A stretch of DNA of 64,000 bases from Prinsepia uniflora (lineage: Eukaryota > Streptophyta > Magnoliopsida > Rosales > Rosaceae): the NCBI GenBank assembly GCA_032719365.1, contig CM064872.1, forward strand, positions 55,108,891 to 55,172,890. The letters run 5' to 3'. The notes beneath the pieces were generated by a model, which was not told the origin of the DNA, did no database searches, and saw nothing but the letters and a program-made list of their open reading frames with translations. This document shows positions 1 to 11,365 of the stretch, in pieces. The translations under genes and the position numbers were made by a program. Numbering within the stretch: the first letter of the stretch is position 1; each line of letters starts with the position of its first letter.

Positions 1-7
1 TTAAACA

Positions 8-51
8 CTGGATCCGGGTGACGAAATCCCTGGATCCAGGTGACGAAATCC
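8..51. repeat. 22-bp tandem duplication
   Basis: Two adjacent 22-bp units (8-29 and 30-51), each CTGGATCC-R-GGTGACGAAATCC with one A/G difference. The array may continue beyond the left edge of the window. No function is evident. Confidence 0.8.
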
Positions 52-1870
52 GTGAGACAATCTATTTTGATATTAATTTTTTTTCCCAGAAATTAAACAT
101 GGAAATTTTAAAAATTACGTAAGAAACAACTTGGAGTATGGTTGCGAAAATTAATTTTAATTTTATATTAACAAGTGTCATTTCTAAAATTTCAAAAGAT
201 AAGGCCTACATAGCAAAAAATAAAATAAAAGATTTGTACAATGCCCCACTCGCACACCTATTAGTCTATTACTTTACCACCACCCCTAATTTTGTTTATT
301 TAATTTACATACATGAATAATTTATAAGGTTCTAATTTGTTTCATATCTTTCATACATGATTTTCTGAACAGGTGACCAACGGACGTTTATGACAGATTT
401 ATTATATATTAAAGTTAAGTTTAAAAAATTACTATTTACGAATAGGGATTTGACTATTTTTACCTTTAATTTTTTTCTTTTTTACATATAGAGCCGGTTC
501 AATAAATTGGAAGTTTAGGACGAAAATTATCAAAGTGTCCATATAATATATATTTACACATACAAAATTATTAATTTTTTCAAATTTCAATCTTTTTTTC
601 ATTCTCCTAACAAAATACCAAAAAATTTAAGAATTTATGCACATCAATCATATATAGAAAATATAGTCATTTTTTCTTTTAAAAAAACAGTGAAATTTTA
701 TCAAAAAATTTAGAGTTAGAGTACTTCATAATACAAACTAGATAACTATATATTAATTAGAAAAAGTCTTATAATATTTCAAGAATATGAGACCAATTTT
801 TAATAAAATATTTCTTCAAAATTTTAAATATTCTTTTATTTTTTTCCATAAAACTAAGATAAATTTAAAAACTTTGGGCTCTCCTTGTTCATAAATGGTA
901 GTTTAGTTGATTAAAAATACTATGTTTTTTAGGCTACACAATTCTTATTGTAACCCTTCGAACTATTTTTGATGTATGTAAAAAATTAAAATTATTTAGA
1001 TGAATAAATAATGATGTATGTAAATAGTTAACTATTTTTTGAATATTTTCTCATATACTGAATCTAATTTTACATATGATTTCGTATATAATTAATTTTA
1101 ATAATCAATTGAACAGTCTCATAATGCGCAGGTTTATCTCTGTAGTATCTACTAAAAAAAACCACTAAATATAAAACTAGTTGTTTTGTCTTTTTCAAAA
1201 AGTGAACATAAGTATTTTTTTTTCCCTTGTAAATGATGAAACTATCACATTGTCTCAGTGTCTACTAGGCTACTAGTCTCTTTTTCCCCTTTTCCCATTT
1301 GTTTGGACATCTCTTCTTTCTTCTCAACATGAACCAATCCAGGATCTTTCAACTTCCAACAAAAATTGCCTAACCTACAATGATTCCTTACCGCACGAAA
1401 ATCGGATATCAATCTACTCTTAATCACTCGAATTATAAATTCTCGTAATAACTCAATTTACTAATTTGCTCGATTCTTAAAATCCACGAAAGGAACGTAT
1501 AAGTGTGGACCCAATTAAAACCCTGTCTATCGTTACTCAATGGACAAGACTTCAAAAGGACCATTTGGTTAAAACTAAAAATAGAATGCAGGTGGAGGAG
1601 CATGAGGCATATTAAAAGGGTTGGCAGAGTTATATATGAATGAATGAAAAAGCAAACAAGAAATAGGAGACTTGCCAGAGAGCAGTGAGCAGCAGAGTGG
1701 AGCAGACCAGAGCCATAATGTAAAGCCATCAACATAATTACAATTAGGTGCAGCTGCCTACTGCGAGCTACCCTCCTCACCTTCCAACATTTAAGCCCCC
1801 TCTGGACGTCTACCTAGCTATCTGATCAAAATTTTGTGAGAAATTATGAATCGACCCAGAAATGTTAATG

Positions 1871-1924
1871 AAACTTTCTTATATATAAAGGAATTTATAT
1901 ATAAGAACAATGATAAGAAAGTTT
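1871..1924. repeat. Two-tier inverted repeat
   Basis: TTCTTATATATAAA (1876-1889) is followed after GGAA by its exact reverse complement (1894-1907). An overlapping arm AAACTTTCTTAT (1871-1882) also pairs exactly with ATAAGAAAGTTT (1913-1924). The left arm can therefore fold with either of two partners. It could be a hairpin or a remnant of a small inverted-repeat transposon. Confidence 0.8.
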
Positions 1925-2553
1925 CTCAAGAATCACAAAGCATCAATAAATGCTCTAACTTTGAAAGGGAAAATTACTTTGTTTTATGGACGTACTGCTA
2001 AGTGGGTCTTGTTTAAATAATTCTAACCTTAACTTGCATATTACCAGTCTCAAGTTCAAACACTAGCAGATATTATGTATTATGTAATAAAATTTCCCTA
2101 TCCTGAAAATAAGAGTGATTGGACTATTTTCAAAAAGAAAAAAAAGGACACATTTGTAACTAATTTTACATACAAAATCATTTTATGTTTTTTTTTTCAT
2201 ATATACAAGAAAGAAATAAATCTATTTTTTAATAACTACGGTTTTTCTTATGAATTTTCTTTTGACGAAATCAAAGTTGATGTATAAGGCTTTGACGCTT
2301 CAGGATTTCAGGTTTCAGAAAGTTTTCAGGATGTGGGAAGGGTGTTTGGGTAAGGGTGGATGCTCGTGGTTAGAAAGCTTATGGCTTATGGTTTAGTCTG
2401 TGGCCATCCAATGTTTGAGACTAAATCATAATCCATAAATGATTAACTTGAATAATATTTTTCAATTTTAATTTTTAATTTTTTTATCATCTAATATTAA
2501 ATAATTTTGTTAATTGTTTATGCTTTTTTTATCAATAGTTAATTGTTTATACT

Positions 2554-3122
2554 TAGGGCTAGCAATGAGTCGTGTCGTGTCGTATTCGTGTTATGCTATG
2601 AACATTATTTTACTTAAATATGTCTAATCCGAACTCGACATGTTTAATAATCGTACAAAAAATATCCAACCCAAACTCGGTCTGTTAATAACTCATATAA
2701 TCTGTGTAAGCCGATTAATAAATAGGTCGTATTCGAAATCTCAATTAATATATGATCCGTTTTAACATGATTACCATGTTTAACTCATTTAAACTATAAT
2801 ATTTAAAGGTATATATGTAGATAAATGGATAGATATATGAATTAGTAATTGACATGTTCATTAAACGGGTTAGTAATTGACAGGTTTATTAAACGAGTTA
2901 ATATATATGTCATTATACGAGTTAACAATTTAATCTGAAATCTACAAATTTATTAAACGAATTAATATGTCATTATATGGTTTAACAAGTTGACACGAAA
3001 CCCACATATTTATTAAACGTGTTATAACGAGTTAACCCAAAATTTTAATCGTGATTGTCCCAGATAAATTTTGTGCGGGTTTCGAATCGTGTATCAGGTC
3101 GTGTAAAAAATTACCACCCTTA
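2554..3122. mobile_element. hAT-like non-autonomous DNA transposon
   Basis: A 569-bp element with imperfect terminal inverted repeats (left TAGGGCTAGCAAT, right end reading TAAGGGTGGTAATT on the other strand) and subterminal GTCGTGTCGTGTCG on the left mirrored by CGTGTATCAGGTCGTG on the right. This layout resembles hAT-derived miniature elements common in plants. The flanking 8-mers TTTATACT (2546-2553) and CTTATGCT (3123-3130) match at 6 of 8 positions, both differences being transitions, as expected of an aged 8-bp hAT target duplication. The interior has degenerate subrepeats of 'TTTATTAAACGAGTTAA'. It has no coding capacity, so movement would have required an outside transposase. Confidence 0.6.
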
Positions 3123-3383
3123 CTTATGCTTAATGATTTAATTATTAAATTTTGAGCCCAAAATACTCAAATCCAATAATTAAATCCTAAACCCTAAATC
3201 GTACATTTTTCCACCACGTCTCACTCCTTCTAAAAACTTTTTATGCCTACAGCCAGACAAACTGTTTACGCTTTTCCTACATTTTCATAAGCTCTTGACC
3301 CAACCCTACTCAATGGTGCAACTACTATCATATAAGAAGTAAACTTTTATTTGTATTTTTATTTTATTTTTCTGAGTATCACA

Positions 3384-3561
3384 TCATTCAAGCACTATCC
3401 ATATTACGTCCTGCTTTTCAGGCAGTTATAGTCTTCAAAAGGAAATGATTTATTTGGTTGCTAGGATTCACTTCATTCAAGCACTATCCATATTACGTCC
3501 TGCTTTTCAGGCAGTTATAGTCTTCAAAAGGAAATGATTTATTTGGTTGCTAGGATTCACT
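3384..3561. repeat. Exact 89-bp tandem duplication
   Basis: Positions 3384-3472 are repeated base for base at 3473-3561, and the first few bases of a third unit follow. Identity indicates a recent local duplication or an assembly collapse or expansion. It contains no gene. Confidence 0.9.
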
Positions 3562-3566
3562 TCATT

Positions 3567-4939
3567 TGTTCCAATATTGTTCACATTACACTTACAATAA
3601 TCAGTTGGTTTTAATTTAAGTTGAATCACCAATCAACTGTTAACTTCTTATATACTTACCTGATCATCAGTTTTTTTTTATTTTTTTATTTTTTTTTACA
3701 AATTTATTAAGAGAATACTTGCACCGGATGGCGGGTTGTGCCTCCATTGTTGATTATCGAATTTTCCCGGAACAAATGTGATGATCAAGACAATCGTTGG
3801 ATTTTTAAAATAGGTTACACTTTGAATTGGAAATTGTTTAAAAAAATTCCTCCTTGTTCTCTACATTTTTTACTTTTTTAAGTAAGCCCACTCAAATGCT
3901 GACATGTTTAAAGTGACCATGACCATATTGCTGTTACATTTGATGGTAAATTATCAAAAATGATTATTTTGAGACAAAAAATAATGAATTTCAAGGAATA
4001 TCTTATTATAAATTCAAGTTCAGAATTTACTTTTAGACTAAAACATGAAAAGGGGGGTTGGGGGCCGGTAGCAAGTATACCTACTGCTCGTACACAATTT
4101 AATTACTTCTACTCATATTAATTACTTCTACTCAATTTACATAGCTACCCTCATACTTGTAATTATGCCATGAATTCCATCTTATTAAATTTCACTCGTA
4201 TGTGTTGTATTTCTTCTTCATAATAGCTTTATTTACTTCCAACAAAAAAAAAACACTAGCTTTATTTACACGTGCATTTTCTCATGCGCCAAGATATTAG
4301 TTTCAAGCTCCCACATTTCACCTTAAGAGATTATATTATACTAGCTTTTTGCACCTAATTATGCATGTGTGAATATTTTTTTGATTTTTAAAAATGAGGA
4401 GAAATAAAGTAAATATATTAACAATAAATAAAAAGTAATAAGAAAGGAGAAGTAACTACTCACTTCCTCTACTTAAATATTAATTATTTAAAATTTTAGT
4501 TAAAATATATGATATTACCATTTGGTTTCTATCTTTTAATTTTTTTTTTTGGAACTTTCAATAAGTAAGAGTATTTTCATCCAAATTATTTTAGTAAAAC
4601 CTACTCATCCTTATAATTTTATAATAATATAGATAGCTATAGTGCATTATAAAAAAACGATATACGGTTGGGCTTATATTACAACGGGGAAACAATCTAC
4701 GGAAAATCATTTATGTCATGTGTACTTTTAAAAGAAATTTGGATGGAACATCTAACGGGGTATATATTTGTTAACTCTCATATAGTTTGGGTACGAAAAA
4801 TTCACTTTTTATAGTTGGAGTACCTTTTGAAATCAGTTATAAAATTTGAGTATTTTTATATAATGTTTCCAAAATAATAATGTAGAGATAGACCCAAAAA
4901 AGAGGAATATATGTGAAGATGAAAACGTGAAAAAGAAGT
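3567..4939. other. AT-rich intergenic DNA, nothing recognised
   Basis: No coding frame, RNA gene or element boundary could be supported. It contains T-rich runs near 3671-3700 and a short G-rich patch near 4051-4070. Confidence 0.5.
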
Positions 4940-4993
4940 GAGAATTATTAACATCCTGCAATAGATGAGAATTATTAACATCCTGCAATAGAT
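4940..4993. repeat. 27-bp tandem duplication
   Basis: GAGAATTATTAACATCCTGC plus 7 further bases occurs at 4940-4966 and again, identical, at 4967-4993. Only the first bases of a third unit follow. Confidence 0.85.
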
Positions 4994-7144
4994 GAGAATG
5001 TGCGTAACACTTATAACACTACCCGGTGTGGCAAGGCCTCACTCAATAACACAGTCACGCTGTTAGTCACCCTTATAGCCACCATCATCAACATGTTAAC
5101 ATATTCTCTAAAACCACACGGTGATGGGTTCTTGACATACAAACTTGTAACAATTTTTGTACACATAATTAAAGCAGCAACCTGTTCCTGCCCAAAATGT
5201 TTTTGTCATTTTAGGAGTCGAATGTATCGAGGGAACCTTTGTTGGACCTCCGCGAGGAACCTTATCTGCGAAGCGAGGGAGGCGGAGCACTCATAGGGAT
5301 CACTTTTGTGGTGAATGGTGAGGTGTAGAGATGTAGGATAGGCTGAATGTTGGGCCTTCAACTACGGTTGATCCCTAGATAGGAAGACCAGGAAGCAAGC
5401 ATACCTTTCAACTCAAGTGCATGTGTGCCACTAGTAGAAGGTGCTACTAGACAATGTAATTGGGTTCTGTTTTCGACCCAAGAATTTTTCTTCTAATTAA
5501 AGCGATTGTGAAGTAGGTGGACAATAAATCTCATGCGTTGTTCTTTTCTATGCCTTTCTCAAGGACTCAAAATATTTTCTTCTAGTGTAGAGTCAAGTTT
5601 AGAATTTTTATTTTTCCATGATATTCAAGTTGGTGACGTTATTATTTTAGCAGTTAAAAGGACAATGGTCCTAGGTTCTCTCGAGTTAGAATCAAAGTAT
5701 TCGGACCAATGCACAAATATGGTATCCTGACCTAGTAAGTCAGAAACCACGCTTGGATGGTATATCCCGAGTATCAATTACTTACTTAAGAAAGTCTGGT
5801 TTGTATTGAAATGGAAATGAAAGTACGAGAAAAAAAATGTAAAAGTACTCGAATTGAATAACAACTTAAATTACAAGTACAAAAAAAGTAAATTATTTCC
5901 TTCACATTTCAAGCCCGCAACAAAGAAAAAATTCATGAAATCATCAAATGAAATGAATACCAGTCATAATCATGTCATGAGATGGTAGAACACTCAAATG
6001 TGACGTCAAGACGTAGAAAGGGGTTTTGAGTTCCTTAGTAACTAGCTATGATTTAGGAGTAAGGATGACCTTTCATGTAATTGGTAGTTGGGATGGCTTT
6101 CCGTGAAATGGTGGTCGAGGACTGTTCGTGAGCCGATAGTTGGAATGACTTTTCATGAGCTATTAGTCGATAATTTCAACCCTTACGACATTGAATGGTC
6201 AGAAAGAAGGCTAATCTTCCGCGACCGAAAGTCCATGAACTAGTTAGTCGGAAAGATGGCAACCCTTGTGATACTGGTTGGTCAGAAAGAAGGTTTGTAC
6301 AAGGAAATGAAGCCAACCACTATGATATTACAGCTGGAGCAGTCAGAAAGACGGTTGGGCAGGTGCATAAATACCTCAAAGAGGTGAGAAAAGAAACTGT
6401 ATCTTGATTTCCTAGGTCGAAAAAAACAATTTTTGCCATAAGGTCCAACCTTTCTACACCATGAAACCTTGGTTAATGGTGTTCATATGTTCAGAAATTT
6501 ATGGAGATCAATTTATTGAGTTTGATTGGTTGATTGTCTGATAGGATTCGTCCCCAAATTTCATGAAAAACCAGGTCGGTCATACTCCCGTATAACAATT
6601 CTTGTCACACAGGGATATTATCAACGTTAACCATAACTATAGCTTATTCAATTAGCCAAACCTAATCCGCCCTTACAAGGTTACCGCCCACATCCAGCCC
6701 ACTAACCTCGTCTAAGTCTCACTTAGCATTCAGTTCGCCAGTTTGATATGAAGTCTTAGTTAATCAAATAATACAAATAACAACGAAAGAAAAGGTTCAT
6801 TAGTAACATCACTTGCACAAAAACATATAACAAGGTTAGTGACAATAAATCATCGTACCAATTACTTGGAAGATCAAAATACACACTTATCCTTTATTTA
6901 CTATGCCATATCTATCGCTATAACACCAATTCACCATAAGCATCACATTTTAAATACAAAAGGGAATTCATCAAGCTTCTCATAACTCCACTAACCTTTT
7001 TTATTTGCTCTAATTTACCATTTCAGTTTACTAACCTCCTAATAAGCCCTTATTTGACCATTATTTTATATCATTTTTTACCCTTTATACTTATCTTTTA
7101 ATATAAAAATATCAAAAAATAGGAGAAAATAATATATTTTGTGA
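4994..7144. other. Unassigned sequence, probably decayed repeat DNA
   Basis: Short frames of at most 98 codons (5000-5296 plus) lack recognisable domains. Between about 6060 and 6380 there are loosely repeated GTCAGAAAGAAGG and 'TTTCATGAGCTA'-like phrases, suggesting degraded repeat DNA. It may be the upstream part of the Athila-like remnant starting near 7145, but I cannot show this. Confidence 0.35.
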
Positions 7145-7899
7145 AAATGAGCAGGATTTGATAGACCTCGAATTACGAGAATAGGTTAGCAGTCCTGATT
7201 ATGATAAAATGTTGGCTGCTCTTTCCCCAAGGCAGCAAAATCTAATGGCTACTACTCAGGCTCTGGTGATAGGTTAGCATAATCAACAAAAAGATATTGC
7301 TGAGCTCAAGGACCAAATGGGAAAAGTTTTCGATTTCATGGGCCAAATTCAAGTTAGTGGGATGCATCCACCTCAACCAACACCAAACCCTAATTCAAAG
7401 TCATAAAGGGAAATGGGCACCAATTGAGTAGGATAGAGCATTTGGTCTAGTTTGGATGGACGTTAAACTTTAAGCGCTTGTTGGGAGGCAACCTAATGTA
7501 TTTCGGAATTGTGAAGGAGCCATCATTGCAGATTTGCTCTCTTTAACCCTTCTCTCTCTCTTTACTTTAGTTTATTTTCTATTATTATTGCTTTATTTTC
7601 GTAGAAACTTTTTCCTTACTTAGATTCTATGTCCATTTACTTTATTCTTGCTTACATTGAGGACAATGTAGAGTTTAAATGTGGGGGAAGGGTTTAAACT
7701 TCTATTTGTTTTATAAAAACCATAAAAACAACAACAAAAAATATTTGAGTTTTTATTGCATTTTTTAGTCTTATTTGTTTGAAATTAGTGTTTTTAAGTG
7801 TCTTAGGATGTCCTTGAACCTATCGATAAAAAGAATGAAGGATAAACGAATACAACATGGCTAAATGATGATCATTACAACTTGAATTCATTTGTTAAT
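7145..7899 (+). mobile_element. Athila-like Ty3/gypsy remnant, left part
   Basis: Around 7210-7405 the plus strand reads, with one stop, MAALSPRQQNLMATTQALV then QQKDIAELKDQMGKVFDFMG, resembling the C-terminal helix of plant Gag proteins. It is followed by CGCTTGTTGGGAGGCAACCT (near 7475-7495), ACATTGAGGACAATGTA (7654-7670) and the purine-rich AAATGTGGGGGAAGGG (7678-7693). That order of motifs is characteristic of the region downstream of pol in Athila-type elements (family knowledge). Pol is missing, so gag lies almost directly against the 3' non-coding part. The element is split at 7899 by solo LTR J and resumes at 19533. Confidence 0.55.
7895..7899. repeat. Target-site duplication of J (TTAAT), left copy
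   Basis: TTAAT lies directly before the J terminus TGACACGACCC; the matching copy is at 19528-19532, directly after CGTTACA. Confidence 0.85.
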
Positions 7900-8347
7900 T
7901 GACACGACCCACCCCCAATCCCCTGGGATTAAGGGATAAGTCATGCTCCCGTCTAACCCACGTGCGACACAAAGGCTAAGCACCTGTCTAACCCCCGTGG
8001 AACACGTAAGCCAAACAAGTAATACCCAGGTCAACGTACCAAAAACCCCAGTGTGCGCAGAAACCACTGTGGATCGCGTGTGTGATGTCTCCGTCTCACT
8101 AACAACAGGCTACACTACATCAACCTAGAGAGTATCGAAAACAGAAAAGACTGTGAGTTGTCAAAAATAAATAATAAGTTCATAAAACTTTTCATAAGAA
8201 AGGACATTTATACCCTCCATCTAAAACTAATGCATGCATTCAAAAATCATTTCATAACCCATTTCATTTCCAATATAAGAAAACCGTGTATCAAAACAAA
8301 AGTAATTTCCATTTCTCAAACCCCGGGCCTTAGCCCGGAACCATAAA
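7900..8347 (-). mobile_element. Solo LTR J, left segment (minus strand)
   Basis: The sequence starting TGACACGACCCACCCCCAAT is the reverse complement of the 3' terminus of element A's LTRs. Downstream phrases ('TGTGATGTCTCCGTCTC', the CATGCAT box near 8231) match the distal third of A's LTR in reverse. The LTR is interrupted at 8347 by element A and resumes at 19417, ending in GGCTCGTTACA, the reverse of an LTR start. Total length is 559 bp against about 3 kb for relatives, so it is an LTR with most of its middle deleted. The flanking TTAAT duplication and the lack of an internal region define it as a solo LTR. Confidence 0.88.
8343..8347. repeat. Target-site duplication of A (ATAAA), left copy
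   Basis: ATAAA immediately precedes the TGTAATGACCCG start of A's 5' LTR; the identical copy is at 19412-19416, immediately after the terminal GTGTCA. Confidence 0.92.
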
Positions 8348-11307
8348 TGTAATGACCCGTCCCAGAAAACGGGATTAGATTAGTGATTAATGATGGGTTA
8401 GTGAAGTTAATCAGTAATTAGTTGGACGATTTCGGACGGACAGTGCAAAATGATGATTTTGCCCCTAGAATGGGTAAAACAAATGTTGACTTTTCATTCG
8501 GACGGTCAAATGGACTTTGACCGATGACTGTGACGTAGTTCGGGATGTCACGAGTTCATAGTCAGGTGGCACGTCCGATTCTGACATCCGAGGAGAAAGT
8601 TATGATGTTCCGAAGTTGAAGGATAATTTGGTTAAAAAGGGGCAATTTTTTGACTTTTCAAATGACATGGACTTTTCACGTAATTCGAGAACCGTTAGGT
8701 AGGTCTCAATTCCCTGAGTACAACGACAGGCGACACGTTGTCATTGGAGTTCGGACGACATAGTTAAGGGTCTGAACGCGCGAGGGGTATTTTGGTACTT
8801 TTCACCTCATGGGCATTTTGGTTAATTGGCTAGCCTTGGGATTAGTGCCTAGTGATCAGGGCACACTTGGCTGTTTTTGAAACACTTTCCCATAGAAGAA
8901 GTGACACCTGGCCCAATCTAGAGGTATATGGAACCTCCCTGCCGCCTCACGTTATGTTTTAAAACAAATTGGGAAATTGTGTGCACGAGTTAGTTCAATT
9001 AAGAAAGCAGACTGTGAACCGTGAGGAATCATGCCCAAAAACGTTTTGATTTTCATTCTTTGTGGGTAACCTAAGAAGAGGGGGATACCAGTAATGGTGT
9101 AGGTGACTGAGTGAGAACTAGAAAGCTTAGTGGAGTTAGAGTGAAGAGGGAAAGAAGCAGTTTGAAAGGCAGAGAGGAAATCGTGACAATTGTCGTGGAA
9201 CTCCCTAAATACAACCTCTGTGAACTGGGCCGTGTGAACAAAAGGGACCTAGGACGACATGTGGAGCCCACGGTTGAGGGCCAGAGGGAAGGTAAGCCAT
9301 TGTTGTTCAACTCTGTTTCCTTTGTCTCTATTCAAACCTGGTAATATTGGACTTGATGGTTAGTGATCAGTTTGATGGATAATTGGTGAATTTGGATGCT
9401 AAGGCGAGTCTAGAGGACGTGAACTCGCGGCTGGAGAAGGCCTGTGGTGGCCGGGAACAGAGTAAGAAGTCTGCTCGGTTTTTCTTCGATTTTGAAAGGT
9501 GAGAAATCGTACACTTCTTAGAGTTTGAGTAGATTAATTGATTAACAATGCTGGGACAAAACTATTAGTAGAAAGAAAGACCGAATCGTGTTGGAGATGA
9601 ACAGTGCAGGCGCGTGAAGCCCACGCGTAGCCCCTTTGGGCGGCGCGTGTGGGCACGTGGAACACATTTTGAGGAAGGTTCCAACATAACTTTTTAAGTA
9701 TTCGATGTAACGAACATTTTGGCACCAGTTTCGAGTCAATCGGACATCGTCTCGATAGTTTTCGGGATGTCCGAAGGTTTGAGGGCTCGATCAAAAGCAG
9801 TTAAAAATTTGGAAAGATTACGGGGCTTTAGAAGCTTAATAAAGTAGTTAGTGACCTTATTATGGGATTTGGACAGGTTCGGGAAAGCCGGTGATGGTGG
9901 ATTAGCCAGAAAAGCGTATTTGCACGCATATCGAGGCGACAGCGTTAATGGTTTGTGAGTGGACTGTGCTTTCAAACTTATGATGCATGAAAATATGTTT
10001 TTATATGCTTTCTATACGTGATTCTATGATTTTGATTATGATCTTGATGATTTACGGTTTTGCACGTATTTCAAGATATTTACGAAATTATACGTTTTAC
10101 GAGGCTTCGATTTATATCGTGAGTTGATCGTGGCTTTGATGAATTGATTTCAGGATTTGAAATATGATTTGATTTCAATGATTTAAAATGGATTTTGAAC
10201 GTGATTTCGGGCTTGAAGCCCAGTTCATAAAAGTGGTTTTGATGAACGTGATTTCGGGTATTGGAAACGGATTTCAGGATGACGATTCTGGATTCGGTGT
10301 TGGAACTTGAAAGTGGATTTCTGGATTTGGGTTCGGAATGGTTATTCCAGATTTTGGCTTACGGAATGATGGTTTCGGATTTGAATTTGGAAATGGATTA
10401 TGGATTTGATTCTGGATTTGGATTCGAGATAATAATTTCGGATTCGGCTTGGAATTTGAAATGATAATTTCGAATTCGGATTTGGATATGGATTTGGAAA
10501 TGGGTTTAAAATGTTTTTGGATTGGATTTTCTAGATCTGGTTATTGGGTTTAAAGACCCGGATATGATACATGACGGGAGCGGGCCCAGATTGGGTTTAA
10601 AGACCCGAATTGAGTTTAAAGATTCGGATATTGTGATTTCCCCTGTAGGCATATTGAGTTTAAAGATTCGGGAGTTTAAAGACTCGGATTATATTGAGGT
10701 CTGTATTGACTTTAAAGACTCGGGAGTTTAAAGACTCGGATAGATCCAGCAGGTTCGATTGGTGGAAATGGATTTCAAATGTGTTTTGGGATTTCGATGA
10801 TAACATGATAATGATGGTTTTCCGATGTTTTGGGCAATGACCCGGATGTTATGGATTTTTATGGTTCTGGGCTGAGGCTAGGAATTCGAGAAAAGGAAAT
10901 AAGTTCAGTTTTCATAATTGAATATGAGATGGTTTTCTGACATGAGTTGATTATGCATGCATTGGTTTTTAAACGGAGGGAATAAATGTACTTTTCTTTT
11001 AACCTGTTTTCAAAACCTATTATTTATTTTTGTCCATTCACAGTCTTTTTATGTTTTCGATACCCTCCAAGTTATTGCGGTGCAGGCTGTTGATAGAGAG
11101 AGACAGAGACATCACACTCGCGATCCACAGTAGATTCTGCGCGCTCTGGGAAATCTGGTACATGTGGATGGTTCCTTTTTGGAAAAACCTTGTCCAGCTT
11201 ACGTGTTACAGGGAGGTTGGCCGTCAGTTAGCCTTCGTGCCATGCGTAAGCTAGACGGGAGCATGACTTAGCCCTTAATCTCGGGGGATTGGGGGTGTGT
11301 CGTGTCA
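8348..11307 (+). repeat. 5' LTR of element A
   Basis: Begins TGTAATGACCCGTCCC and ends GGGGTGTGTCGTGTCA. It matches the 3' LTR along its length. Relative to that copy it lacks about 79 bp rich in CCGGT motifs (present at about 17665-17743) and has about 14 extra bases near 9074. It contains the hairpin array at about 10209-10890, the ATGCATGCAT box at 10953-10962 and the GTCCATTCACAG core near 11033. Confidence 0.92.
10546..10740. repeat. Array of GGGTTTAAAGACCC-type mini-hairpins
   Basis: GGGTTTAAAGACCC (10546-10559, 10593-10606) alternates with GAGTTTAAAGACTC or close variants (10612-10625, about 10655-10668, 10672-10685, 10707-10739). Each is an inverted repeat of 4-5 bp stems around TTAAA. 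The equivalent array in the 3' LTR is at 18687-18846 with a different number of units, so it expands and contracts. Confidence 0.8.
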
Positions 11308-11310
11308 CAT

Positions 11311-11328
11311 TGGTATCAGATCAGGTTT
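11311..11328 (+). other. Primer-binding site of A (initiator-Met tRNA)
   Basis: TGGTATCAGATCAGGTTT, three bases inside the 5' LTR, matches the complement of the plant initiator-Met tRNA 3' end (TGGTATCAGAGCCAGG...) apart from a one-base gap and one mismatch. It would prime minus-strand DNA synthesis. Confidence 0.85.
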
Positions 11329-11365
11329 TGTGAGCTCTACGCGAGGTTTGGCTCGCAGAGTCGTG

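Larger units (their letters stand above)
1..2553. other. AT-rich intergenic DNA, no gene seen
   Basis: AT-rich sequence with long T and A runs and no open frame resembling a known protein. The longest frame, 115 codons on the minus strand at 1433-1780, is leucine-rich low-complexity sequence without a recognisable domain. The only structures I can support are the short tandem repeat at 8-51 and the inverted repeat at 1871-1924, listed separately. Confidence 0.6.

Noticed and set aside
1433..1780. 115-codon hydrophobic minus frame as a membrane protein gene
   Set aside because: No recognisable family, no supporting promoter or splice structure, and AT-rich sequence easily gives leucine/phenylalanine-rich frames by chance.
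5000..5296. 98-codon plus frame as a small gene
   Set aside because: No domain, a competing frame on the opposite strand, and no conserved context.
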